Below, one piece after another: positions 45,090-53,364 of a DNA stretch of 64,000 nt (the first letter of the stretch is position 1; every line of letters begins with the position of its first letter). This DNA comes from Methanolobus zinderi (GTDB lineage Archaea; Halobacteriota; Methanosarcinia; Methanosarcinales; Methanosarcinaceae): contig NZ_CP058215.1 of NCBI RefSeq assembly GCF_013388255.1, positions 1 to 64,000 on the forward strand. The letters run 5' to 3'. The position numbers were made by a program, and so were the translations under genes. The notes under the pieces are model-generated. The model saw only the letters and a program-made list of their open reading frames with translations. It was not told where the DNA came from and did not search any database.

Positions 45090-45968
45090 ATGAGTGAACT
45101 TTTGATATATTACAACGGCGAGTTTGTCCCGAAATCCCAGGCCACCACTTCGATATACGACCACGGATTCCTCTATGGTGACGGTGTATTCGAGGGAATA
45201 AGGGCCTACAACGGACGTGTCTTCAAGTTAAGAGAGCATGTTGACAGGCTCTATGACTCTGCAAAGGCGATTGCCCTCAATATTCCTATGACAAAGGAGG
45301 AGATGGAAGAGGCCATTCTGGAGACACTCAGGAAGAACAACCTCAAGGATGCATACATAAGGCCGATCGTATCAAGGGGTGTCGGAGACCTCGGACTTGA
45401 CCCGAGGAAGTGTCCCAAACCCAATGTCTACATCATCAGCCAGGAATGGGGAGCGATGTACGGGGACCTCTACGAGGTAGGACTTACCGGAGTTACCGTT
45501 GCTGTCAGAAGAAACTCAGCCGACGCACTCTCCCCGAACATCAAGTCACTTAACTATTTGAACAACATCCTCGCAAAGATCGAGGCAAATGAGAAAGGCG
45601 GTGATGAGGCCATTTTCTTTGACGGGAACGGCTATCTTTCTGAAGGTTCAGGAGACAATATCTTCATAATAAAGAACGGCAAGGTCTACACACCCCCGAC
45701 GATCAACAACCTTAAGGGAATCACAAGGGCTACTGCAATCGAACTTCTCAAGGACATGGATATCGAGGTCTCCGTAGAGAATCTCGGACTTTTCGACCTC
45801 TATACCGCCGATGAGATATTTGTTACGGGAACTGCTGCAGAAGCCGCACCCCTTGTAAAGGTCGACGGGCGTGACATAGGTGACGGAAAGCCGGGACCCA
45901 TCACAAAGAAGATGATTGCGGCTTTTGAGGATATAACTCAGAACAGCGGAACACCAATCTACTCATAA
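45090..45968 (+). CDS. ilvE: Branched-chain amino acid aminotransferase
   Basis: 292 residues, a class IV (fold type IV) PLP aminotransferase. [20 protein letters not shown] near residues 23-42 is the N-terminal substrate loop; the PLP lysine is in [12 protein letters not shown] (about 152); the glutamate of the ring nitrogen is in [13 protein letters not shown] (about 190). [12 protein letters not shown] near 252 completes the phosphate site. It makes valine, leucine and isoleucine from their keto acids in the cytoplasm. The ATG has no strong ribosome site; a T8 tract at 45972-45979 ends the gene. Confidence 0.95.
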   Translation: MSELLIYYNGEFVPKSQATTSIYDHGFLYGDGVFEGIRAYNGRVFKLREHVDRLYDSAKAIALNIPMTKEEMEEAILETLRKNNLKDAYIRPIVSRGVGDLGLDPRKCPKPNVYIISQEWGAMYGDLYEVGLTGVTVAVRRNSADALSPNIKSLNYLNNILAKIEANEKGGDEAIFFDGNGYLSEGSGDNIFIIKNGKVYTPPTINNLKGITRATAIELLKDMDIEVSVENLGLFDLYTADEIFVTGTAAEAAPLVKVDGRDIGDGKPGPITKKMIAAFEDITQNSGTPIYS

Positions 45969-45971
45969 TTC

Positions 45972-45979
45972 TTTTTTTT
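45972..45979 (+). terminator. T8 tract after ilvE
   Basis: Eight T immediately after the ilvE stop, the usual form of an archaeal intrinsic terminator. No stem is needed in archaea and none is seen. Confidence 0.5.
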
Positions 45980-46111
45980 GAAGGGAAGCATTTTCCCTCC
46001 TTTATATTTTCAGAAATTGATCAGAAGTCCATTTTGCTACCACATAATTATATATTAATATTATAATATTATATATTCGACTAAGATAAACAGCTTAATC
46101 GAGGAATAAAA

Positions 46112-46360
46112 ATGGACATAACAGGAAAAAAAGGTAAAGTAGTTATGCAGAATCTCAAATACCTCAATGATTCGGTAATGGCAATACTGCTGCTCATGCC
46201 CGTGACCCTTGTGATCACCTTTGAGGCCCTGGATGCAACCCATAACCTGAAATTACTCTCTATCGCCACATGGATCGTTTATCTCATGGGACTGTGGTAT
46301 GTTGCAGCAAGGGTGTTCAAGCTCAACAAAACGCTTATAGCGTATCTTGACGAAGAGTAA
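46112..46360 (+). CDS. Small two-helix membrane protein upstream of moeA
   Basis: 82 residues with a CGAGGA ribosome site. Two hydrophobic helices, about 22-40 and 50-68, both ends charged and probably inside. No motif recognised. Only 10 bases separate it from the MoeA-like gene, so they likely share a transcript. The promoter region before it holds a 14-base AT palindrome AATATTATAATATT at 46057-46070 that overlaps the likely TATA box. Confidence 0.6.
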   Translation: MDITGKKGKVVMQNLKYLNDSVMAILLLMPVTLVITFEALDATHNLKLLSIATWIVYLMGLWYVAARVFKLNKTLIAYLDEE

Positions 46361-46370
46361 GCCGAGCATA

Positions 46371-48287
46371 ATGGAACGCAAGGAATTCAGGGAGCTTACC
46401 CCGGTAGAAGACGCAAGGAAGCTCATCAGCCGTATCAAGGCAACACCGGAAACTGAGACAGTAGCGATCGAGGATTCTGCAGGACGTATATTAGCAGAAG
46501 ACGTTTTTTCACCGGTAGATGTGCCTGCATTTAACCGCTCCACAAAGGACGGTTATGCAATACGGGCCAAGGACAGTTATCAGGCAAGTGAGCCCGAACC
46601 TATTGAACTTAAGGTTACAGCCTCCATCCCTGCAGGTTGTGCTGAAGACTTTTTTGTAGATGATTTAGAGGCTATCGAGATATCCACGGGAGCACCCATG
46701 CCGGATGGTGCCGATGCTGTGGTCATGGTAGAGCAGACAAAGCAGGTGGACGGCAGTGTACTTGTTTATCAGCCAACACATATCAATGAGAACATCATGA
46801 AGGCAGGTTCCGATATCATGAAGGGGGAGCGTGTGCTCAGGAAGAATACGCGCATAGGATCCCGGGAGATCGGAGTGCTGGCATCGGTTGGTATGAGAGA
46901 AGTACCTGTGAAGAAACTGCTCATAGGTATTATTTCTACAGGTAACGAACTTATAGAACCCGGCAGGAAGCTTGGAAAGGGACTTATCTTCGACGCAAAT
47001 TCCTATGCCATAGCTGCCAGTGTGGAAGAGGCCGGCGGGATTCCCAGAATGTATGGCATAATCCCGGATAATGAGAAACTAATGGAAGAAGCTCTGGAGA
47101 GAGCCATCCGGGAATGCAACATAGTTCTCACATCAGGGAGCACTTCCGCTGGTGTCGGGGATATAATGTATATGATCATCGAAGAGAAAGGAGAAACACT
47201 TACCCACGGAATTTCCATCAAACCCGGCAAACCCGTGGTCATAGGAATGATAGACGATGTTCCGACAATCGGTTTGCCCGGAAACCCCACATCGGCACTG
47301 AGTATATTCAACGAGTTCGTGGCGCCCATTATACATAATTCGCTGGGGACCACGCCATCTTTCAGGACAAAGGTGCAGGCGGTCATGGGTACGGGTCTGC
47401 GCTCCGGTGGTCGTGAGGAACTGTTCCCGGTAGGAGTCATCCGTGGGAGGGCCTATCCTGCGGACAAGACATCAGGAGCCATTACAACCCTCTCAGATGC
47501 CGACGGTATTATCGAGATCAGGGCGGAAACCGAATATGTAGAAGCCGGAAGTCCGGTAGAAGTTACGATGTTCGGTAACGTGAAGAGTCCCGATATTATG
47601 TATGTGGGCGGCCAGTGTCCAGGAATCGATATTCTGGAAGAAAGGACTGGCATGAACTTCAGGATGCTTAATATGGGTTCAAGTGCGGGTTTCACGGCAA
47701 TTGCCGGCGGAACCACCGATATTGCCGGTGTGAACATGCCGGATGCTGATGGTAATTATAACCTGTCAGTTATCAGGAAAATGAACCTTTCTGACGTAGT
47801 GCTTGTCAGGGGCTACAGACGAGAGCTTGGGCTGATATTCAGGAAAGATATCGAAATTTCAGGACTTGAAGACCTGACAGAGGGAAATTACAGATTCATT
47901 AACAGAAACCGGGGCTCCGGAACCAGGGCTGTGCTTGAGAGAGAGCTTGGAATTCTGGCAGAGGAGAAAGGAATTTCCAGAGCGGAGCTTACAAAGAGTA
48001 TCGAAGGATACAATTCCGCTTCAAAGACCCACCGCTCGGTCTGTGATGCAATAAAGGACGGCAGAGTTGATGTGGGATTCGGACTGAGGAGCGCTGCCGA
48101 GGAAACAGGACTTGGGTTCTTGAAGATCACAGAGGATGAGTTTGACTTTGTGATACGGAAGGATATTCTTGAGATCAGGGAAATTAAGACCTTCCTTGAT
48201 ACGCTCCGTTCAGAGGATTTTTCAAAGAGGCTCCCAAACGGTATTCGTACATATGAGATGACCGGTAGTATAATATCCTCCTTTTGA
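46371..48287 (+). CDS. moeA: Molybdopterin molybdenumtransferase MoeA fused to a periplasmic-binding-like domain
   Basis: 638 residues from the ATG at 46371 (TTG 46347 is possible). Residues about 1-405 are MoeA: AFNRSTKDGYAIRA, STGAPMPDGADAVVMVE, LTSGSTSAGVGD and GLPGNPTSALSIFNEFV. They insert molybdate or tungstate into molybdopterin. Residues about 410-638 form a PBP-like domain (PF12727 type): RNRGSGTRAVLERELG and HRSVCDAIKDGRVDVGFGLR; this may bind the oxyanion or a cofactor. The fusion is known in archaea. It links to the modABC transporter at 29195-31814. Confidence 0.92.
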   Translation: MERKEFRELTPVEDARKLISRIKATPETETVAIEDSAGRILAEDVFSPVDVPAFNRSTKDGYAIRAKDSYQASEPEPIELKVTASIPAGCAEDFFVDDLEAIEISTGAPMPDGADAVVMVEQTKQVDGSVLVYQPTHINENIMKAGSDIMKGERVLRKNTRIGSREIGVLASVGMREVPVKKLLIGIISTGNELIEPGRKLGKGLIFDANSYAIAASVEEAGGIPRMYGIIPDNEKLMEEALERAIRECNIVLTSGSTSAGVGDIMYMIIEEKGETLTHGISIKPGKPVVIGMIDDVPTIGLPGNPTSALSIFNEFVAPIIHNSLGTTPSFRTKVQAVMGTGLRSGGREELFPVGVIRGRAYPADKTSGAITTLSDADGIIEIRAETEYVEAGSPVEVTMFGNVKSPDIMYVGGQCPGIDILEERTGMNFRMLNMGSSAGFTAIAGGTTDIAGVNMPDADGNYNLSVIRKMNLSDVVLVRGYRRELGLIFRKDIEISGLEDLTEGNYRFINRNRGSGTRAVLERELGILAEEKGISRAELTKSIEGYNSASKTHRSVCDAIKDGRVDVGFGLRSAAEETGLGFLKITEDEFDFVIRKDILEIREIKTFLDTLRSEDFSKRLPNGIRTYEMTGSIISSF

Positions 48288-48350
48288 GGATATGAAGGGT
48301 CTGTAAAATCGGGAAAATGTTTTTTATTTTGACGTTATGGTAGGTTGCAA

Positions 48351-49442
48351 ATGGGCTTACACGAGGACATACAGGAAGTAGAAGAGGAGATAAAGAAAAC
48401 TCCTTACAACAAGGCAACATCGCATCACATAGGCAAACTGAAAGCAAAGCTTGCACGCCTGCGTGATGAAGTTGTAAAGAAAGCTGCAAGCAAGGGAGGC
48501 GGAGAAGGATACTCCGTCAGGAAATCAGGAGATGCCACGGTCACACTGGTAGGTTTCCCTTCAGTGGGAAAATCAACTCTCCTGAATAAGCTCACAGGTG
48601 CGAATTCAGAGGTGGGTGCCTATGAGTTCACAACACTGGATGTAATACCCGGTGTACTCAATCATAACAATGCAAGCATTCAGGTACTTGACGTACCCGG
48701 TCTGGTCAAGGGAGCGGCCAGCGGAAGAGGTCGCGGAAGGGAAGTCATTTCGGTTGTCAGGAACTGTGATCTTGTGCTTTTCATACTTGACGTGTTCCAG
48801 AACTACCACCACGATGTACTTATCCAGGAACTCTACGATGCAGGCATACGCCTGAACCAGAGGCCACCTGATGTCGTTATCAACAGACAAGACAGGGGCG
48901 GTGTGACTATCAGCAGTACAGTTGATCTTGACATCTCGGAGGACCTTATCAAGGACATACTCGGCGACTACAAGATACACAACGCCCACGTTCTGATCAG
49001 GGACAGTATCGATGTCGACCAGTTGATAGATGTGATCATGGGCAACAGGGTGTACATCCCGTCAGTTGTCGTGGTGAACAAGGTGGACATGGCGGACGAG
49101 TACATACTGGAGCAATGCAAGAAAGACTATCCGAACGCAACATACATCTCCGCCGACAAGGAGGAAAACCTTGAGGCTGTGAAGGATCTGATATTCGATT
49201 CACTGGACTTTATCCGCATATACCTAAAACCACAGGGCGGCCCCGCTGATCTGGAGGAGCCGCTGATCGTGCGCAAAGGTGCCACTGTCGGGGACATTTG
49301 TGACCACCTGCATCGCGATTTCAGAAGAAAGTTCAGATACTCGCTGGTATGGGGAGAGTCGGCCAAGCACCCCGGACAGAGAGCCGGTCTTGACCACACA
49401 CTGTATGACAAGGACCTCCTGACACTTATCATCGCAAAATGA
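48351..49442 (+). CDS. Developmentally regulated GTP-binding protein (DRG family)
   Basis: 363 residues from the ATG at 48351. Obg/DRG GTPase: basic N-terminal helix (about 1-60), G1 GFPSVGKST (about 67), G3 DVPGLVKGAASGRGRGRE, G4 NKVD (about 243), then a C-terminal TGS domain (about 288-363, KGATVGDICDHLHRDF). Archaeal and eukaryotic DRGs bind ribosomes and act in translation quality; this protein has the full length and all motifs. It follows moeA by 63 bases with a T-rich gap, so it is probably separate. Confidence 0.93.
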   Translation: MGLHEDIQEVEEEIKKTPYNKATSHHIGKLKAKLARLRDEVVKKAASKGGGEGYSVRKSGDATVTLVGFPSVGKSTLLNKLTGANSEVGAYEFTTLDVIPGVLNHNNASIQVLDVPGLVKGAASGRGRGREVISVVRNCDLVLFILDVFQNYHHDVLIQELYDAGIRLNQRPPDVVINRQDRGGVTISSTVDLDISEDLIKDILGDYKIHNAHVLIRDSIDVDQLIDVIMGNRVYIPSVVVVNKVDMADEYILEQCKKDYPNATYISADKEENLEAVKDLIFDSLDFIRIYLKPQGGPADLEEPLIVRKGATVGDICDHLHRDFRRKFRYSLVWGESAKHPGQRAGLDHTLYDKDLLTLIIAK

Positions 49443-49509
49443 GAAGGGAAAAAGACCTCCCTACATAACAAATAAGTATTATAATGCATTTATTCTGCTA
49501 GACCAGCGT

Positions 49510-49585
49510 AGTCCCGTAGGGTAGTGGTCAATCCTTTCGGCCTTTGGAGCCGAAGACCGTGGTTCGAATCCGCGCGGGACTACCA
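49510..49585 (+). tRNA. tRNA-Gln (anticodon TTG)
   Basis: Acceptor AGTCCCG/CGGGACT, anticodon stem TCGGC/GCCGA around the loop CTTTGGA (anticodon TTG), T arm with GGTTCGAATCC, discriminator A. CCA is encoded at 49583-49585, unlike the tRNA-Arg at 44865. Archaeal glutaminyl-tRNA is made through the Glu-tRNA(Gln) amidotransferase route. Confidence 0.95.
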
Positions 49586-49663
49586 ACAATTTTTCAGTAA
49601 TTCTATTGTGATAGTGCTTTTTTAAAAGATACTTCAAGCATCTATAACCAATCAAAATATTTT

Positions 49664-49939
49664 TTAATTCCGAGATCCACTTACCAACAAACCAATAATA
49701 ACAGTTGCTGGGATGCCGATTAAACCAATTGCAAGAGTAATAGCTATAATAATATTTGCTTTTATAAGTTCAAATGCAGGATAAAATGTATCCCCTTCTG
49801 CTATTGGTGCATTGCTAAAAAGGACACTGAGTATAATGATTGTAATAATCAACGTGAGTGGGATTACTATAAACCTATTGTAAATTTCTTCCAATAAATC
49901 AACCACACTCTTATAATCTTTACAAAACAGTATATACAT
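49664..49939 (-). CDS. Small two-helix membrane protein
   Basis: 91 residues (ATG 49939), or about 80 if the GTG that encodes V-D-L-L-E-E is the start. Two hydrophobic helices, about 24-44 and 62-86, with a short acidic loop (PIAEGDTFYPAFE) between. No family recognised and no partner gene beside it. The strand and frame are supported by the clean hydrophobic pattern only. Confidence 0.5.
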   Translation of the reverse strand: MYILFCKDYKSVVDLLEEIYNRFIVIPLTLIITIIILSVLFSNAPIAEGDTFYPAFELIKANIIIAITLAIGLIGIPATVIIGLLVSGSRN

Positions 49940-50003
49940 TTTTTTATTTCAATCGATTTGAATTAAAACAATATATTTTTATAATAAAACTTCTTCTCAA
50001 ACC

Positions 50004-50086
50004 TGAGAAGTGTGTGATCTCAACATTTCTTTTCCCAAAGAATACCACCCAACAACCCCACTCCTAAAAGTGATCACATGCCTCTG
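50004..50086 (-). repeat. Element 1, copy 2
   Basis: Inverse copy of 43802-43885. Read on the - strand: TGTGATCACTTTTAGGAGTGGGG, i.e. the same TGTGATC arm and GGAGTGGGG core, then TGTTGGGTGGTATTC, closing GATCACACA. The flanks TTCTCAAACCTGAGAA (49994-50009) form a further short palindrome. Confidence 0.6.
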
Positions 50087-50294
50087 TTTTGGATGGTGGA
50101 TAATTAGTAGAGATGGCAAAAGCTTTATTTGTAACTCTATATAACATATGATAACAGTGCTATCACTGATCACTTTTACACTGGAAAAGCTTATATTCAT
50201 TCCATGAGCAATAGTATTTATAATATAGGCTGATAGTAGCATCACAAAATTAGGATTATTGATTAATTATATGAATAAAATAGGTGGAGAAAGC

Positions 50295-50441
50295 ATGTTT
50301 GACACACACGTATGCCAAAAGTTATCAAGTCTCAAAAAGAGGTCCGGTAAAACCAACCATTTGACCTTGGATGAAAAGGTCTTACTTGATAATTTCATTG
50401 AAGACAACCGTGGGTTGTTAAAGACCTTAGCTAAAATGTAA
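50295..50441 (+). CDS. Small 48-residue protein convergent with the Doc-like gene
   Basis: ATG at 50295 with GGTGGAG five bases upstream, reading MFDTHVCQKLSSLKKRSGKT and ending LLKTLAKM. Mostly helical and basic in the middle, no membrane helix. An upstream ATG (50271) has no ribosome site. Its stop overlaps that of the Doc-like gene on the other strand by 11 bases. Whether it relates to that gene is unknown. Confidence 0.5.
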   Translation: MFDTHVCQKLSSLKKRSGKTNHLTLDEKVLLDNFIEDNRGLLKTLAKM

Positions 50442-50970
50442 TTTCTTCTTCTTTTTCTTCAGCATCTGAATTGTTTTTTTTGGGTAGGCACTTCATCAGC
50501 AAGCCTATGAATAAGTATACGGCACCTAGCTTTGTTCTTTTAATCATCCAGTTGAGCAGAAATTTAAATTTTCCTCGTTTGTAGGTATTCTCCCGAAGCC
50601 AAGTTTCAATATACTCCACATCTACTTCATATCTTGCAATTTGCAGAAGAAATTCTAATCTTTCCTCTTCAGTTGCATTGATGATATATCCCTCTGCTTC
50701 AAGCAAAATGTATGCAACTGCGAATCCTGTTCTTTTATTCCCATTTCTAAATGCATGGCGACATGTGATGGAATCGAGGGCAACCGATGCATTTTGAAAT
50801 ACATCGTTTTCTGGCTGAATTCTCCACTCAAATAATGTTTGTAAAGTACCCATCTCGTGTATTCCGGGTAAATAATCATCTGGGTTACTTATCTTATCTA
50901 GCTCTATAATCAAGTCATGGATTTCTATGACTTTTTCTATACTTAGATGAATTATTGGTTTTTGATCCAT
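50431..50970 (-). CDS. Fic/Doc family protein with a hydrophobic C-terminal extension
   Basis: 179 residues. Residues 1-125 are a Doc-type Fic domain with the active motif HAFRNGNKRTGFAVAY (about 71-86; family H-x-F-x-x-[GA]-N-K-R). Doc enzymes phosphorylate, and Fic enzymes AMPylate, target proteins. No Phd antitoxin gene lies beside it, and the inhibitory motif of Fic proteins is not seen. The last 45 residues (GAVYLFIGLLMKCLPKK, acidic end) are extra and could be a membrane helix. A weak inverted pair AGTCG/CGACT (50990-51012) lies in its promoter. Confidence 0.8.
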   Translation of the reverse strand: MDQKPIIHLSIEKVIEIHDLIIELDKISNPDDYLPGIHEMGTLQTLFEWRIQPENDVFQNASVALDSITCRHAFRNGNKRTGFAVAYILLEAEGYIINATEEERLEFLLQIARYEVDVEYIETWLRENTYKRGKFKFLLNWMIKRTKLGAVYLFIGLLMKCLPKKNNSDAEEKEEEITF

Positions 50971-51311
50971 TGTATGCCCAGCTTTTTTAAGTCGACACTA
51001 TGTAATGCGACTAACTATTAAAACTTATTTTGCGTCAATTTTCTAAGTCTATTCTTTTAAGTATTTATTGTGCCTTGTCATCTGCCTTACTAGTTTCAAT
51101 ATATAAGACAACTTGTTCCCATGATCCTTTCATCTTTTATATGCGTTTTATGGATTCGCATGTTTTTCCCAATTTGCATTCAGATTATATAAATAATGCA
51201 AACACAACCAGTAAACAGTATGGTTGTTTGAAAATAAAACAGTTAAGAATTGGTAAAATTGCTTTATATTATTCACTCCTCCCCATAAAATAACCAAATG
51301 GGGGAGTTCTT
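50971..51311. other. Intergenic stretch, nothing clear
   Basis: 341 AT-rich bases between the Doc-like gene and a small + gene. Apart from the AGTCG/CGACT pair near the left end and the GGGGGAG ribosome site of 51312, I see no gene, RNA or repeat. An 87-codon open frame at 51030-51293 looks like chance. Confidence 0.4.
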
Positions 51312-51470
51312 ATGGAATCCTTATCGATTACAAAAGGAAACAATATTGAAAGAAGTAGCTTTGATGCAGATACCGAAGATGAAGATGCGGCCTATAGGCC
51401 TATGCTTCGTGGTATAATCAATACGCGTTGCAACTATGACGAGTCCAAGATAGATGAGCAGATAGAATAA
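51312..51470 (+). CDS. Small acidic 52-residue protein
   Basis: ATG at 51312 with GGGGGAG seven bases upstream. Reads MESLSITKGNNIERSSFDAD, then TEDEDAAYRPMLRGIINTRC and ends KIDEQIE. Strongly acidic and polar, no membrane segment. The good ribosome site and coding-like composition support a real gene; no family is recognised. It precedes the element 2 repeat region. Confidence 0.5.
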   Translation: MESLSITKGNNIERSSFDADTEDEDAAYRPMLRGIINTRCNYDESKIDEQIE

Positions 51471-51688
51471 GATTCACTATCTGCTGCCATCCCAATTCTA
51501 TTTTGATACAAAACTCTCTGGTAACATATCAACTTACATCATCCCAAAATTTCATTTCTTAAAAAAGCTGAAAAGGACACAATCTGTTATTTTGTGTAAC
51601 AGAATGACCCCAAAGGGAAAGGTGTTTCACAATTGAGAACAACTTATATATTAGAACGACAATCTTGGAATTAGATGATAGGCAGGAT

Positions 51689-51924
51689 GAGACACCTGAC
51701 AAACCACCACGCTTTAAGGTGCCTCTTTCCTTGTTGATCCGAGATGTCCCCACATCTCTTAAACCCCACTCCCCAACCCGCTTTTCGGTTGAGAAGGAAG
51801 ATAAGGCGCCTGACAAACCACCACGCTTATGGCGCCTCTTTCCTTACGTATCCGAGATATTCCCCAATATCTCCTTTTAACTCCACTCCATAGCTTGTGA
51901 GCAACCCCATAATGCTCACAAGCT
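51689..51924. repeat. Element 2, tandem pair of structured repeats plus a third hairpin
   Basis: Copy a (51689-51774) and copy b (51801-51889). Each has stem 1 (GAGACACC/GGTGCCTC in a, GGCGCC/GGCGCC in b) around the loop TGACAAACCACCACGCTT, then stem 2 with an invariant CCCC loop: GAGATGT-CCCC-ACATCTC in a, GAGATATT-CCCC-AATATCTC in b. A CCACTCC tail follows. Next comes an 11-bp hairpin AGCTTGTGAGC/GCTCACAAGCT around an ACCCCA loop (51892-51924). Stems change while pairing is kept. The rest of the gap 51471-52182 holds a small CTGTTA/TAACAG hairpin (51588-51606) and the promoter of 52183. Confidence 0.6.
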
Positions 51925-52182
51925 CTAATAAGCGGTTTTCACATATAACCAGAACGGATTTTAATCTTAGCATTGCTACTATCTTTTTTTAACAGGCAAT
52001 GTTTTAGCGGTGTTGAATTTTCAGCAGGCAGCCGAAAATCAGAGACAAAACAGAAATATATCAGGCTGACTTCAATGTCCGAAAGCCGGATACTTCAAAC
52101 ACACTTTTGAGATGGGTCCGCAAAGACAGCATGATAATATATAAATAGTTATGGGAACAAAGTTATTATCAGGGAGTGTTAA

Positions 52183-53364
52183 GTGATCGATATTACACAA
52201 GAGATCCCCGGTGCAGGGAGTCTTCCCACCCGGAAATTCCTGGCACCTGAGATCATCCTGGGGGATGGTTGCAGGAGTTATATCGGCCAGTATGTACTCA
52301 GTTTATCCGGCAAGAGGATCTTTTTAGTCAGCGACCCGGGAGTCTTTGAAGCAGGCTGGGCCGGGGAAGTTGCAGATAATCTGGAATCCCTCGGACTGGA
52401 TGTGGTAATCTACAACAGGGTATCTCCTAATCCCCGGGCTTCAGAGGTCATGCAGGGCGCCAGCATCTATTGTGAAGAGCAATGCGACCTGGTAGTGGCC
52501 GTTGGCGGTGGCAGTTCCATTGACTGCGGAAAGGGTATAGGTGCGGTAGCGTCCAACCGGAGCAATGTTCAGGATCTGGAAGGAGTGGACGAGGTTACCC
52601 TGCCTGCGCCTCCGATCATCTGCGTGCCCACAACAGCCGGCTCCTCTGCAGATGTATCCCAGTTTGCCATAATAACCGATGAAGCAAAAAAGCGCAAATT
52701 TGCCATAATCAGCAAGGCAATGCTTCCGGACCTTGCACTCATAGATCCCGAAACTACCATGACAATGAGTGCCGAGCTGACCGCATCCACAGGAATGGAT
52801 GCCTTAAGCCATGCCTTTGAATCCTACGTATCCAACGCTTCATCTGCCATGACCGACATGTTTGCCCTGGAAGCTACCAGACTGTTAGCAGAATATCTAC
52901 CAAAAGCATACGACGAGCCCGATAATCTGATGGTCAGGGACAGGGTCATGCTTGGAAGTATGTACGCGGGACTGGCATTTTCCAACGCCAGCCTGGGATT
53001 GGTGCATGCCATGGCACACAGTCTGGGAGGCTATCTCGATTCTGCCCATGGCGAATGTAACTCACAGCTTCTCGAGCATATTGTCAGCTTCAACTTCAGC
53101 AGTGCACCTGACAAATACAGAGACCTCGAGGCTGCCATGTCCGGGAAAAGAACATCAGAAAGCTACGGACCGGAAGGCCTGTTGCAGGAGATAAGGGAAC
53201 TGACCGAACATCTGGATATCAGACCCGGCCTATCAAACATCGGAGTGAAAGAAGAGAATATCAAATTCCTCAGTGAGAACGCATTCATTGATCCCTGTCT
53301 TGCCACCAATCCACGTTCTGCCAGCATAGAAGACATAGAGAGAATTTACCATGAAGCACTCTGA
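52183..53364 (+). CDS. Iron-containing alcohol dehydrogenase, ErcA-like
   Basis: 393 residues from a GTG with AGGGAG upstream. Group III Fe-dependent alcohol dehydrogenase: NAD site with VAVGGGSSIDCGKGIG (about 106-121) and PTTAGSSADVS; metal ligands D and H in TGMDALSHAFESYV and histidines in GLVHAMAHSLGG and DSAHGEC. All ligands are present, so it may be active. Its stop overlaps a PAS histidine kinase gene by 14 bases. The same pairing is known for the regulatory ErcA/ErcS proteins of Pseudomonas, so it may sense an alcohol or aldehyde instead of, or as well as, oxidising it (inference). Confidence 0.85.
   Translation: MIDITQEIPGAGSLPTRKFLAPEIILGDGCRSYIGQYVLSLSGKRIFLVSDPGVFEAGWAGEVADNLESLGLDVVIYNRVSPNPRASEVMQGASIYCEEQCDLVVAVGGGSSIDCGKGIGAVASNRSNVQDLEGVDEVTLPAPPIICVPTTAGSSADVSQFAIITDEAKKRKFAIISKAMLPDLALIDPETTMTMSAELTASTGMDALSHAFESYVSNASSAMTDMFALEATRLLAEYLPKAYDEPDNLMVRDRVMLGSMYAGLAFSNASLGLVHAMAHSLGGYLDSAHGECNSQLLEHIVSFNFSSAPDKYRDLEAAMSGKRTSESYGPEGLLQEIRELTEHLDIRPGLSNIGVKEENIKFLSENAFIDPCLATNPRSASIEDIERIYHEAL

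Noticed and set aside
51030-51293. 87-codon + frame after the Doc-like gene
   Set aside because: AT-driven composition, no ribosome site, no recognisable pattern.
51665-51880. 71-codon + frame over the repeat region
   Set aside because: It is built from two element 2 copies (repeated D-K-P-P-R), so coding look comes from the repeat, and no ribosome site precedes it.
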